Assembly: GCA_002724675.1 (NCBI GenBank)
Contig: PBPL01000150.1
Span: 1 to 33,331 of the forward strand
Direction: 5' to 3'
Length of the DNA: 33,331 nt
From: Deltaproteobacteria bacterium
GTDB taxonomy: Bacteria > Myxococcota_A > UBA796 > UBA9615
Each line of letters opens with the position of its first letter. Positions within the stretch are counted from its first letter, which is position 1. Positions 1 through 7,933 of this stretch are shown here, piece after piece. Made by a program: the position numbers and the translations under genes. The notes under the pieces are model-generated. The model was not told where the DNA came from, searched no databases, and worked only from the letters and a program-made list of their open reading frames with translations.

Positions 1-206
1 AGCGACGGAGCATCGTCGTCATCGTCGTCATCGTCGTCGTGGTCGTCGTCGTCGTCGTCGTCGTCGTCACCCGGTGGACTGACGTCGTCACCAACGCCAT
101 CTGCATCGTTGGCACCTGGGGAACAACCCAAAGGAGCACCCACGACCGCGAGAAGAAGCAAGCAGACAATGATGTGAAGCAAACTCGAACTTTTCTGCAA
201 GACCAT
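1..206 (-). CDS. Asp-rich lipoprotein, N-terminal part (cut by window start)
   Basis: The minus strand opens with ATG at 206 and stays open to the window edge (68 codons). Seen: a hydrophobic signal sequence (about residues 11-23) ending in APLGC, so Cys28 is the likely lipidated residue, although -3 is Pro rather than the usual Leu. A short Gly/Asp/Pro linker follows, then a run of nine Asp, one His and nine Asp, encoded by the GTC-type trinucleotide tract at 12-68. A GGAG lies about 8 nt upstream of the ATG. Acidic linkers after a lipidated Cys are common in lipoproteins of Myxococcota-like bacteria; another occurs in the 609-residue lipoprotein at 29982-31811. The functional domain lies outside the window, so no function is assigned. 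Confidence 0.75.
   Translation of the reverse strand, partial: MVLQKSSSLLHIIVCLLLLAVVGAPLGCSPGANDADGVGDDVSPPGDDDDDDDDDHDDDDDDDDDAPS
12..68. repeat. Trinucleotide repeat (GTC/GAC)n encoding Asp9-His-Asp9
   Basis: Nineteen consecutive GTC/ATC/GTG triplets read on the minus strand as Asp codons around one central His. The half nearest the start codon is pure GAC; the other half alternates GAC-GAC-GAT. Pure triplet runs are prone to copy-number change, so the linker length may vary between strains. Confidence 0.9.
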
Positions 207-308
207 GAGACCAACTCCATAGATGGCTTACGAGCGATTCGGGGCTCGCAGCGGCGCGGACGATGCCACGGCTAGCTGACGGAAGAAAGGGAAAACGCCA
301 AGGATCGA

Positions 309-314
309 TATAAT
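309..314 (+). promoter_or_regulatory. Candidate -10 box for the sigma54-activator operon
   Basis: A perfect TATAAT lies about 85 nt upstream of the preferred start at 399. No convincing -35 hexamer is seen 16-18 nt further upstream. It is the best promoter match in the 207-398 gap, which otherwise holds no gene. Confidence 0.4.
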
Positions 315-398
315 GGCCAAGGCTGCATTCCTGGTGCCGCTCCGAAGATCACTCGGGGCACCTTGCACGCAGGGCACTCGCGCAGCCCGGAGACCCCA

Positions 399-1907
399 TT
401 GTCCTCCCGCATTCTGGTCGTCGATGACGAACGAAACATTCGGCGTGTCCTGCAAGCTCTGCTTGAGGATGAAGGCTACGACGTCGACTCTGCCAGCGAT
501 GGCGATGAAGCTCGGGGGATGCTTCGGCGAGCGCAGCTGCGCTACGACGTAGTCTTGACCGACCTGCGCATGCCCGGTTGCGATGGCATGGAGCTCCTCC
601 GCTGGGCCCAAGGTACACATCCAGACACACCCATCGTCATGATCACGGCCCATGGCACAGTCGACATCGCGGTCGAGGCGATGCGTGCTGGGGCCTTCGA
701 CTTCATCACCAAGCCCTTCGAAGAGGCCGAGCTCTCGGCCATCGTCTCGAAAGCGCTGGCTCATCGAGAAGCGAACCGCCGCCGCGCATACGCCATCGGC
801 ACGACCGATCCGGCTGCGGAGACTCTGGAGACCGAGATCCCGGCTCCAGGCGACGATGACCACGCGCAAGAAGTGCTGGGCGAAATCATCGGTGTGTCGG
901 CAGCCATGAAGGAAGTCTTCGCCCTCTTGCGCAAGGTAGCGCCTTCGCCCACAACAATCCTCATCCGGGGCGAGTCTGGAACGGGCAAGGAGTTAGTCGC
1001 CGACGCCATTCATCGTCTGTCTCAGCGCTCTGAAGGACCGTTCATCGCGGTCAACTGCACTGCAATTCCCGAGAGCCTCTTCGAGTCCGAACTGTTCGGC
1101 CATGAGAAGGGCGCATTCACGGGCGCGGTCACCAGTCGCCCCGGACGCTTTGAGTTGGCCCACAAGGGCACCTTGTTCCTAGACGAGATTGGTGAACTTC
1201 CGGCAGCCATGCAGGTCAAGCTGCTGCGTGCCCTCCAGGAGCGAATCAACGAGCGCGTTGGCGGAATGGCCGCCACTCCCGTGGACGTCCGACTCATCGC
1301 CGCCACCAATGCGGACCTGGAAACGATGGTCGAGGCCGGAACCTTTCGCGAAGACCTGTTCTATCGACTCAACGTCGTTCCCATTCGGCTGCCTCCGCTG
1401 CGTGCTAGGCCCAGCGACATCCCGGTACTGCTACGGCACTTCATCGCCAAGTTCAGCGAGCGACTCCAACGCAATGTCGACCGCATCTCGCCCGATGCAG
1501 AGATGACGATGGTTCGTTACCCGTGGCCCGGCAACATCCGTCAACTGGAGAACGTGGTCGAGCGAATGGTGCTGCTCTCGGAGAATCCCTCCATCGAAGT
1601 AGACGACCTGCCCGCCGAGGTCCGAGAAGGCCGCTCCGCTTCCGAGCTCGGTCTCGACAGTCTCCGGGACGAGCCTGTACCGGAAGGGAACCTGAAAGAG
1701 ATCGTCAAGGTTCACACCCAACAAGTGGAGCGCGAGCTGATCATGAAGGCCCTAGAGGCCGATACCTGGAACGTTACCCAAGCCGCAAAACGCCTGGGTA
1801 TCTCCCGCAAGGGCCTTCAGATGAAGATGAAAGAGTACGATCTCCGCGACAAGTCGCCCGACAGCCGCGCAGCAGGGGACCCCGTGGAAGAAGAGACCGA
1901 ACAATGA
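399..1907 (+). CDS. Sigma54-dependent response regulator (NtrC family)
   Basis: Three-domain activator of about 502 residues. The receiver domain has the acidic pair D9-D10, phosphoacceptor D55 in VVLTDLRMP and K105 in ITKPF. The AAA+ domain has Walker A GESGTGKE (about 191-198), the sigma54-contacting GAFTGA loop (238-243) and Walker B LFLDEIG (259-265). A Fis-type helix-turn-helix closes the protein (NVTQAAKRLGISRKG). By family, phosphorylation permits ATP-driven opening of sigma54 promoters. I prefer the TTG at 399, which has GGAG 6 nt upstream and starts right before the receiver domain; an in-frame TTG at 363 would add 12 residues. The stop overlaps the next start (ATGA), so it is coupled to an outer-membrane gene. 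No histidine kinase is in the window and no clear -24/-12 site was found by eye, so signal and targets are unknown. Confidence 0.95.
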   Translation: MSSRILVVDDERNIRRVLQALLEDEGYDVDSASDGDEARGMLRRAQLRYDVVLTDLRMPGCDGMELLRWAQGTHPDTPIVMITAHGTVDIAVEAMRAGAFDFITKPFEEAELSAIVSKALAHREANRRRAYAIGTTDPAAETLETEIPAPGDDDHAQEVLGEIIGVSAAMKEVFALLRKVAPSPTTILIRGESGTGKELVADAIHRLSQRSEGPFIAVNCTAIPESLFESELFGHEKGAFTGAVTSRPGRFELAHKGTLFLDEIGELPAAMQVKLLRALQERINERVGGMAATPVDVRLIAATNADLETMVEAGTFREDLFYRLNVVPIRLPPLRARPSDIPVLLRHFIAKFSERLQRNVDRISPDAEMTMVRYPWPGNIRQLENVVERMVLLSENPSIEVDDLPAEVREGRSASELGLDSLRDEPVPEGNLKEIVKVHTQQVERELIMKALEADTWNVTQAAKRLGISRKGLQMKMKEYDLRDKSPDSRAAGDPVEEETEQ

Positions 1908-3082
1908 GCGCCGTCCCCTTCGTCGAGACACCGAGTCCAACCGGGCCTCGGGCTGGACTGAAGCTCGGGCTCTGTGCTGCTCTTCTCATGCTTTGTACTG
2001 CCCCCAGCGCGCTCGCCGCCCAGCGAACCGCGGTCGCTCCCATGCTCCGTGGCAATGCAAATTTCAGCTACCAGGGAGTGGGGGCGCTTGTACGCCTCCG
2101 AGACCGTCAGGGTGTCCATTCGACCCTCTCGGAGGTCGGGAGCTATTCCCGAATCCAACAGAGCATGCTCATCGCCGGCGAGTTCTCGCCCTATCACGGC
2201 ATCGGACTCCACCTCGATGTGCCCGTCGTCTTCTACGACCGGATCCATTGGGCTGAAGCTCGATCCATTCGGTTCGACCCGGACGGGAGTATGCCCACCA
2301 TGGCTGGTGGCTCCACCCTGTCCCAAGACGTGCTCGATAGCTCCGCCTCCAGTCGACTCCACGCTGGGTTGGGGGACATCGCCTTTGGACTGCGACTCGT
2401 TCCTTTCGCAGAGCGCGGCGTCCCAGGCCGCAAAGCCCCAGCCTCCCTCGCCCTGGACGCCACGCTTCGCTTCCCAAGTGGCGGCCATCACGACAAGGTT
2501 CGCGACGATGGCAACGCGGGCCCCGGGGTCGGCGGAATGGGCATTCGCGTCGGAGCCTCCGCATCCCGGCGGCTTCCCGGAGCAGAGGCCTATCTGTCCA
2601 TTCATTACAGCCACAACGCCGCCTACAAAGTGGAGTTGCTCGACACGGAAGGCCAACCAATCCCCCCACTTGAGGAGGAAGAGGCCGTCGTGCTTCGTCC
2701 TGCGGACACCTTTGAGATGCGCTTCGGCGCCGAGATCGTCGCTCTCGAACAGACGGATGAGGGGCGATCGGTTCTCCTCGACATTGGTCTGGGCGCTACC
2801 TATCAGTCTCCTGGAGAGGTCTCCTCGGGCACGCTCCTACCCGCACCTCTGCCCGAGACAAAAGGACACCCGGCCACCACAGCGGAGCACCTCGTACTCG
2901 ACGGAGCAATCGAGGTCCGCATCCGCCCGATGACTCAGCTGGAATTCCACGTAGGATTCCAGGGGCTGTGGCGTTCACCTCACAACCTCGAACGCATCAC
3001 TGCCACCGCTTACTCCACCCAGACCGCCCCTGACAGCTTCTGGACCCGCTGGACCACAGGCGCCAGAGTGCGATTCCGCTAA
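1904..3082 (+). CDS. Predicted outer-membrane beta-barrel protein, 392 aa
   Basis: The start is fixed by a 4-bp ATGA overlap with the regulator gene; the longer open frame upstream is a shadow of the regulator. Residues about 20-41 form a signal peptide ending ALAAQ. The mature part is rich in alternating polar/hydrophobic stretches with Gly and aromatics (IHLDVPVVFYDRIHW-like segments, FHVGFQGLW) and ends in a strand-like ARVRFR, as expected for a barrel. I do not recognise a named family. Position between a sigma54 activator and two thioredoxin-like proteins suggests a channel or surface component of the same envelope system; that is inference. Confidence 0.75.
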   Translation: MSAVPFVETPSPTGPRAGLKLGLCAALLMLCTAPSALAAQRTAVAPMLRGNANFSYQGVGALVRLRDRQGVHSTLSEVGSYSRIQQSMLIAGEFSPYHGIGLHLDVPVVFYDRIHWAEARSIRFDPDGSMPTMAGGSTLSQDVLDSSASSRLHAGLGDIAFGLRLVPFAERGVPGRKAPASLALDATLRFPSGGHHDKVRDDGNAGPGVGGMGIRVGASASRRLPGAEAYLSIHYSHNAAYKVELLDTEGQPIPPLEEEEAVVLRPADTFEMRFGAEIVALEQTDEGRSVLLDIGLGATYQSPGEVSSGTLLPAPLPETKGHPATTAEHLVLDGAIEVRIRPMTQLEFHVGFQGLWRSPHNLERITATAYSTQTAPDSFWTRWTTGARVRFR

Positions 3083-3101
3083 AGGAGCCTCGACTCGAAT
3101 C

Positions 3102-3752
3102 ATGCTGCCCCGAGCCTCACTCGTCCTGCTCTCTCTGCTGCTCGTGGTCCTGGCTGGCTGCTCTCCGCGGAATCCCATCGGAGGTGGTGAGGAAGAGCAG
3201 CTCGTGGAGGCCACTTGCGGCGCCACAGCCAACAGCTGGCCCGAGGTCTCATCCAATCACATCGGCTACGAAGGCAACGGGGCATCCAGCGGTGACTTCC
3301 TCTGGAACTTCCAGTTGGCAGATCAGTTCGGCGATACAACCTGCCTCTCCCAGTTCCTGGGGAACGTGCTCATCATCGATGTATCCACCCGATGGTGCGG
3401 CCCATGCAACGAAGCCGCGGAGGAGTCGCCTGAGCTCTGGGCGCAGATGCAAGAGATCGGGCCATCTTGGATCTTAACCCTCATGGCACAAGACGCCGTC
3501 GGACTACCTGCGACATCCCAAGACGTCGTGGACTGGGTCGACCAATACGAACTCGAATACCCCGTGCTGCTCGACCACAACGAACAGACACGAGAGGCCT
3601 GGGAGGTCCTGAGCTTCCCATTGTTCCTCTTTGTGGCCCCCACCGGCGAAATTGTCGAACGTATTGAACAGCGCCCCGATGACTCCGACGTACTGGGCTT
3701 TGTGCAGCAGGCAGTCGAACAATGGTCGGGCGACCTTCGTCCATCTGAGTAG
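3102..3752 (+). CDS. Thioredoxin-fold lipoprotein with CGPC motif
   Basis: 216 residues. The signal sequence ends in VLAGC (Cys20), a good lipobox, so the protein is probably membrane-anchored on the periplasmic side. After a short acidic linker comes a TlpA/AhpC-TSA-like thioredoxin fold with the redox pair in RWCGPC (Cys99, Cys102) and a plausible cis-Pro segment (SFPLFLFV). CGPC is the classical thioredoxin active site, which is usually reducing. Two extra cysteines (Cys39, Cys81) precede the active site and could form a structural disulfide. It follows the upstream barrel gene by 19 bp, with AAAGGAG at the end of that gene acting as a rather distant ribosome site. Substrate unknown; partners are probably the adjacent barrels and the second thioredoxin. 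Confidence 0.88.
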   Translation: MLPRASLVLLSLLLVVLAGCSPRNPIGGGEEEQLVEATCGATANSWPEVSSNHIGYEGNGASSGDFLWNFQLADQFGDTTCLSQFLGNVLIIDVSTRWCGPCNEAAEESPELWAQMQEIGPSWILTLMAQDAVGLPATSQDVVDWVDQYELEYPVLLDHNEQTREAWEVLSFPLFLFVAPTGEIVERIEQRPDDSDVLGFVQQAVEQWSGDLRPSE

Positions 3753-3789
3753 AGAACAGTCTTTGGCCCACCCCCACCTTGGAGCTTGC

Positions 3790-4323
3790 ATGCGCCTCCC
3801 CCCCTTGACCCGAGTCACCCCTGGCATCGCCACCGTCTTGTTGGTCGTGTCTCTGGCGTTCCCGTCCACCGTCCACGCCGAAGCGAAGTCCACAGGAGGT
3901 GAGGCGGCTGGTGACTTCACCCTGCGCAGCCTCGATGGAGGCAACATCAGCTTGTCGGACTTCCTCGGCAAGAACGTGATTCTGGTCAACTTCTGGGCAA
4001 CCTGGTGCGCCCCCTGCCTCAAGGAGCTCCCCAAGCTTCAGGAGCTCCAGGACGAGCTGGGAGCCCGTGGCTTCACCGTCATCTCAATCAGCGTGGACGA
4101 GGCCAAAGACGAGGCCAAGGTCAAGGCTCTGGTCAAGCGCCTGCGCTACAAGCCCACCGTACTTCTCGATGTCGACACTCGAGTCGTGAACACTTACAAC
4201 CCACGCAAGGACATGCCCTGGACGATGATCATCGGCAAGGACAAGCTGATCCACCACAAGAAGAAGGGCTTCACCGATGGCGATGAGAAGAAGCTGAAGG
4301 AGTGGATCGAGGGATTGCTCTAG
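3790..4323 (+). CDS. TlpA/ResA-like thiol-disulfide oxidoreductase
   Basis: 177 residues from ATG 3790, which has GGAG 5 nt upstream and begins immediately before a signal peptide (cleavage near VHA-EA, residue 30). The mature part is a compact thioredoxin fold with WCAPC at 72-76 and a cis-Pro at 143 (DMPWTM). The TlpA/ResA family acts in the periplasm, often reducing disulfides in apocytochromes or other exported proteins. The Lys-rich C-terminus (HHKKKGF) is compatible with an electrostatic partner interaction. It sits 37 bp after the lipoprotein thioredoxin and 2 bp before the large barrel gene, which supports co-translation. A longer open frame extends upstream to 3631 but overlaps the previous gene and lacks a signal peptide. 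Confidence 0.92.
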   Translation: MRLPPLTRVTPGIATVLLVVSLAFPSTVHAEAKSTGGEAAGDFTLRSLDGGNISLSDFLGKNVILVNFWATWCAPCLKELPKLQELQDELGARGFTVISISVDEAKDEAKVKALVKRLRYKPTVLLDVDTRVVNTYNPRKDMPWTMIIGKDKLIHHKKKGFTDGDEKKLKEWIEGLL

Positions 4324-4325
4324 CC

Positions 4326-6218
4326 ATGCACGAAGCCGAAGTGGTCACGCCGATGCCCACTCGACAGGGCATCAGAACAAGGGTTTGGACAGCCGGTCTG
4401 TTGGCCGCAATGTGCGTCACTGTGCTGGCAGCCCCCGCCTCTGCCATCAAGCTAGGCCAGGAGAAAGACGGCTCAGCACTTCACGGCGCCTCTCTGAACA
4501 TCAACGAGACCTTTTATTACAAATACAACCTGTTCCTAGACGACGATCCCGATGACGAGCGTCCCCCGCCCTTCGCATTTCACGAGTTCGTAAACCGCAC
4601 GACCGTCGACTTGCGCGTGAAGAAGTTCTCGTTCGGGGTCCAGATGGACCTCGCAGCCGCTGGCCCTGGCTGTGGCGATTCCACGTTCCGAGAGAAGTTT
4701 GCCGAACGGCACGGTGAGGACACCGACTGCACACCGCCCAATCGCATGCTTGGAGACGGCTGGGAAGACCCGATCACCGACATGGCCATCTTCCAGTTGG
4801 AGAAGGTGTTTGCGCAGTACTCGGGACGAAACGTGAACGTCCAGTTGGGTGACTACTACGCGGCATTCGGACGGGGCATCGCACTGTCCATGGTCAAGAA
4901 GCCCGAGATCGATCAAGACACCAGCCTACGAGGCGTACGCTTCGACCTGTTCACGGATCGGGCCGACTGGACTCTCCTCGGTGGAATCACCAACCCCCAG
5001 CAAGTGTCGATGGAGCTCCGTAACCAAGGCCTGGACAAGACCGACTGGGCTGCACTGGCGGGCACATCTCTCAAGCTCCGTCCCCACCGTAAGTTTGAGA
5101 TCTCGCTGCATGGTTTGGGCTACGAGCTCCAGGAACTTCCGTCGTGGTCAGCCGGTGGAACCGTGGGGGTCAGCGACATCGGCAGCGCACTGGATTTGTT
5201 CTTCGAGGGCGACTGGTTCTTCTATGGAATCCCCGAAGATGCCGCTGATGATGCGCCCGACATTGGGCATGCCTTCTACGCCACAGCGACCGTCTACTCG
5301 GGGCCACTGACCCTGTTGGTGGAGACAAAGCGCTACAAGGACGCCCAGCATCTAGTGCGCACCGGACCCGTGGTCCCCATCCAGTACAACAATCCACCTA
5401 GCCTCGAGCATGAACTGTCGGTGACCGAAGACATCAACGGTTCGATTCAGTCCGCCGAGATCACCGGAATCCGCGTCCAGCCCGAGCTCTACTTCCTCAA
5501 GACCAACACGACCCTCACCAGTTCCATAGCGGTCGCGTACGACCAAGAGCCCCACCCGCCCTTCTCCAACCAGCACGAGTTGACGCTTCACCCCTGGATC
5601 GGCCTAGACCAACCGATTCACCTGGGGAAGGTCGACGTGCACCTCAAAGGAGATGTGGGCTATCGCCACGACTTTCCCGTCCGACGAGGAGACCTGTCCG
5701 GCCTCAGCGAGGAAGAGCAGGAAACACTGCGCTCGGAATTCCTGCGTCACACGGGGCTGTTGCACTACTCCCTCGACCTCGGTGTCAGCTTCGGAGTCCA
5801 CGCCCTCGAACTTGTCAGCACCTACAAGCGTCACGCCTTCACCCTAGAAGAAGAAGAGTGCTGGACTCTGGCCTCAGGGCAGGAGCACTGCGATCGAGAT
5901 GATGGTTGGGTCGCTCTCGAGAACGCCCTGAGCTACACACTCATGGGCAAGTACACAGCAGCTCTTCACGTGGACTTCACCGATGACCCCATCGTTCAGA
6001 ACGTCTCGAACCGGGGGGCGGTGGGGAACTTGAACTACGACAAAGAGTGGAGACGCTCCACCTACCTGGGCGGGGAGATCATCTTGAAGCCAGTCTCAAA
6101 CCTCGAGCTATACGCCTTTTTTGGCAGCCAAAAGTCGGGAGTGGTGTGCACGGGTGGCGCATGCCGAACTGTCCCAGCCTTCACGGGTTTCAAGACCCGC
6201 GTTTCCATCAACTTCTGA
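4326..6218 (+). CDS. Large outer-membrane barrel protein (DUF6029-like), 630 aa
   Basis: ATG 4326 lies 2 bp after the previous stop with GAGGGA 11 nt upstream; GTG 4302 and ATG 4353 are alternatives. A signal peptide ends near APASA-IK. The body is strand-rich and the last residues (TRVSINF) end in Phe, the classic barrel-assembly C-terminus. The segment LGDYYAAFGRGIALSM followed by DTSLRGVRFD resembles, from memory, the signature of the DUF6029 family of outer-membrane proteins, which I recall near thioredoxin-like genes in Bacteroidota. That assignment needs a profile search. Several Cys pairs (CGDSTF, CTPPN, ECWTL, EHCDRD, VVCTGGACRT) are unusual for a barrel and could be substrates of the two thioredoxins upstream. 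The function is otherwise unknown. Confidence 0.8.
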   Translation: MHEAEVVTPMPTRQGIRTRVWTAGLLAAMCVTVLAAPASAIKLGQEKDGSALHGASLNINETFYYKYNLFLDDDPDDERPPPFAFHEFVNRTTVDLRVKKFSFGVQMDLAAAGPGCGDSTFREKFAERHGEDTDCTPPNRMLGDGWEDPITDMAIFQLEKVFAQYSGRNVNVQLGDYYAAFGRGIALSMVKKPEIDQDTSLRGVRFDLFTDRADWTLLGGITNPQQVSMELRNQGLDKTDWAALAGTSLKLRPHRKFEISLHGLGYELQELPSWSAGGTVGVSDIGSALDLFFEGDWFFYGIPEDAADDAPDIGHAFYATATVYSGPLTLLVETKRYKDAQHLVRTGPVVPIQYNNPPSLEHELSVTEDINGSIQSAEITGIRVQPELYFLKTNTTLTSSIAVAYDQEPHPPFSNQHELTLHPWIGLDQPIHLGKVDVHLKGDVGYRHDFPVRRGDLSGLSEEEQETLRSEFLRHTGLLHYSLDLGVSFGVHALELVSTYKRHAFTLEEEECWTLASGQEHCDRDDGWVALENALSYTLMGKYTAALHVDFTDDPIVQNVSNRGAVGNLNYDKEWRRSTYLGGEIILKPVSNLELYAFFGSQKSGVVCTGGACRTVPAFTGFKTRVSINF

Positions 6219-6240
6219 TAACAGGCTCGTCCCCGACTCC

Positions 6241-6256
6241 AGAGAGCGACCTCTCT
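6241..6256. terminator. Weak hairpin after the barrel operon
   Basis: AGAGAG-CGAC-CTCTCT is a perfect 6-bp hairpin 22 bp after the stop at 6218. It is not followed by a T-run (only TTG), so it is a poor intrinsic terminator and may act as an mRNA 3' end or with Rho. Confidence 0.25.
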
Positions 6257-6270
6257 TGAGCAGTCAATCG

Positions 6271-6300
6271 TTGACAGGCCCCACTCAGCGACGCCAGAAT
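6271..6300 (+). promoter_or_regulatory. Sigma70-type promoter for the glycan-binding protein gene
   Basis: A perfect TTGACA (6271-6276) is followed after 18 bp by CAGAAT (6295-6300, four of six). The leader to the start at 6400 would be about 90 nt. Confidence 0.45.
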
Positions 6301-6399
6301 CCCGTGCTATGTCTCTGGGGAATTGGCCCTGAGAAGTAGCTACCAAGCATGTTCGCACGGCGAGCAACGACAGCCCCCAGGCCCTCGGAGGCGGCGTTC

Positions 6400-7344
6400 A
6401 TGACCCGAATCTCAATCGTCCTCATCACCCTGGCTTTGAATCTCGTGCTGGTACCAGCGCCCACATGGGCAGGAGAACTCCAGGTCAAAGAGATCACCGC
6501 GAGTTCTGTCCTTCGAGACAAGGAAAAGGGCATCACCTATGGCCCGGAACAAATGCTTGACCAACACTCCTCAACCATGTGGGTTGAAGGTGAGGGGAGC
6601 GCCGGGCTCGGTACCTACCTGTCTGTAAAGTTCGATGGGGAGGTCGAACTCAAGAAGATTCGTATCTGGGCTGGATGCTTCCTCGACAAGGAGTTCTGGG
6701 GGCGGCACAACCGCATCAAGGCCGTTGAGATCAAGTTCCCCGACTTCACCAACTCCGGGCGACTGGAGTTGGAAGACAAGATGGAGCCCCAGTGGCTGGT
6801 CTTGCCCGAAGTGAAGCGGGTCAGCAGTCTAAAAATCTACATCCGGGACTTCTACAAGGGCAGCACGTGGAATGACACGCCCATCACCGCCATCCAGTTC
6901 TTCGACAGCAAGGGGCAAGAAGGGCCCGTAGAGGGGCTGTCCGCAAGCGCATCAAGCGTCTACACCGACGACTACGGGTCCTATGACGCTCAAAAGGCCG
7001 TCGATGGATGGCTGGACACCTACTGGATCGAAGGTGGCGCGAGCGGCGTCGGTGAGTTCCTCGACTTGAAGCTCAAGAGTCAACAGACACTGAAGCGCTT
7101 CGGCATCTCGGTCGGCAACGGCGAGACTGAATCCTTTTTCAGGGGTGCCAACAGAGCATCGTCCGTGACGCTCCGGTTCTCCGACGGCTCCACGCAGAGC
7201 TTCAAGCTCAGCGACAAGCCCGAGCTGCAAGTCTTCGAGATGGCACAGGTGACCACATCGACAATCCGCCTCACCATCGACAAGGTCATCCAGGGCAGCA
7301 GCAACAACGACCTCTATGTGGGAGAGGTTCGCTTTTGGAACTGA
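6400..7344 (+). CDS. Exported protein with two NADase-type glycan-binding (discoidin-like) domains
   Basis: 314 residues from ATG 6400, chosen because GGAGG stands 8 nt upstream and a signal peptide follows directly (cleavage near TWAG-EL). ATG 6349 would add 17 residues without such a site. Two related domains are visible. One covers about residues 25-180 (ITASSVLRDK, then LDQHSSTMWVEGEGSAGLG, then IRIWAGC). The other covers about 187-314 (SASASSVYTDDYGSY, VDGWLDTYWIEGGASGVG, GISVGNG, ending YVGEVRFWN). This is the layout of F5/8-type-C-like folds, called the NADase-type glycan-binding domain in many bacteria. These bind glycans and carry no known catalysis. No enzyme domain is attached. It has its own promoter and is not clearly in an operon. 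Confidence 0.82.
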   Translation: MTRISIVLITLALNLVLVPAPTWAGELQVKEITASSVLRDKEKGITYGPEQMLDQHSSTMWVEGEGSAGLGTYLSVKFDGEVELKKIRIWAGCFLDKEFWGRHNRIKAVEIKFPDFTNSGRLELEDKMEPQWLVLPEVKRVSSLKIYIRDFYKGSTWNDTPITAIQFFDSKGQEGPVEGLSASASSVYTDDYGSYDAQKAVDGWLDTYWIEGGASGVGEFLDLKLKSQQTLKRFGISVGNGETESFFRGANRASSVTLRFSDGSTQSFKLSDKPELQVFEMAQVTTSTIRLTIDKVIQGSSNNDLYVGEVRFWN

Positions 7345-7373
7345 GGGCCTTGCCTGTGCCCTCGAGAGCCATG

Positions 7374-7393
7374 GAAGAGCCTGGCTACTCTTC
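7374..7393. terminator. Possible hairpin between convergent genes
   Basis: GAAGAG and CTCTTC pair across an 8-nt loop between the stop at 7344 (plus) and the end of the minus gene at 7385. There is no T-run, so termination here is only a possibility. Confidence 0.2.
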
Positions 7394-7933
7394 TCGAACA
7401 ACCTGAGAGATGAGCGCAGCCCGCGCCTTCCCGTCACGATCCTGCGCCACGCGGTGCAGAGTCGTCACATAGACCCGGCGCTTGGAGCCCAGATCGTCGA
7501 CAGCCTCGATTGCACTGCCAACCGGCAGCGCGAGATCGGCCTCCACTCCCCGATTCTGAAGCCGAAAGATCGAAACTCCGCTCTCGGACGTGGACAGGAA
7601 CTGAACCTGGGCGCGCCCAGCGGCTGCAAGATCCCATTGCTCGTTACCACCGGCTTCCAGTGGAATCCAGCGAGCTGAGAGGGGCAAGAGATCGTCAACG
7701 CGTCGCTCCGTAGAGGCCTGTGACGCCGCCAGATTGGTCGTGCGAGTGTCCAGCTCGCCGACCACCCGCATCACCTGCCGCTGGCCCTTCTCCAGCTCCT
7801 CCAGTCGCACCTGCGTCTGCCGAGACAGGCCCTGGCCTTCGGTCCACCAATGGGACAGCCCGACGAACACCAACCCTCCCGCACACAACGTCATCAGAGC
7901 CGTGACCCGTCTCGCCTGATGTTCACCCCTCAT
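7385..7933 (-). CDS. Single-pass membrane protein with coiled coil, 182 aa
   Basis: One N-terminal transmembrane segment (about residues 11-28) follows a basic start. A heptad-rich stretch (about 33-80, VRLEELEKGQRQVMRVVGEL) suggests a coiled coil, and a small C-terminal domain (about 85-170) is strand-like. The start codon overlaps the stop of the metallophosphoesterase gene (ATGA), so the two are translationally coupled and probably work together at the periplasmic face. I do not recognise the C-terminal domain and assign no function. Confidence 0.75.
   Translation of the reverse strand: MRGEHQARRVTALMTLCAGGLVFVGLSHWWTEGQGLSRQTQVRLEELEKGQRQVMRVVGELDTRTTNLAASQASTERRVDDLLPLSARWIPLEAGGNEQWDLAAAGRAQVQFLSTSESGVSIFRLQNRGVEADLALPVGSAIEAVDDLGSKRRVYVTTLHRVAQDRDGKARAALISQVVREE

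Noticed and set aside
109-125. TGGCAC as a sigma54 -24 element
   Set aside because: No GC dinucleotide at the required 10-bp distance; the same holds for the other TGGCAC occurrences checked by eye.
39-275. 78-aa plus-strand frame starting with poly-Val
   Set aside because: Poly-Val is the antisense reading of the Asp tract in the minus-strand lipoprotein.
1817-2656. 279-aa minus-strand open frame
   Set aside because: Shadow of the regulator and barrel genes in GC-rich DNA; no ribosome site or domain.
7343-7363. GAGGGC/GCCCTC hairpin after the glycan-binding gene
   Set aside because: Six base pairs, overlaps the stop region, no T-run; not separable from chance.
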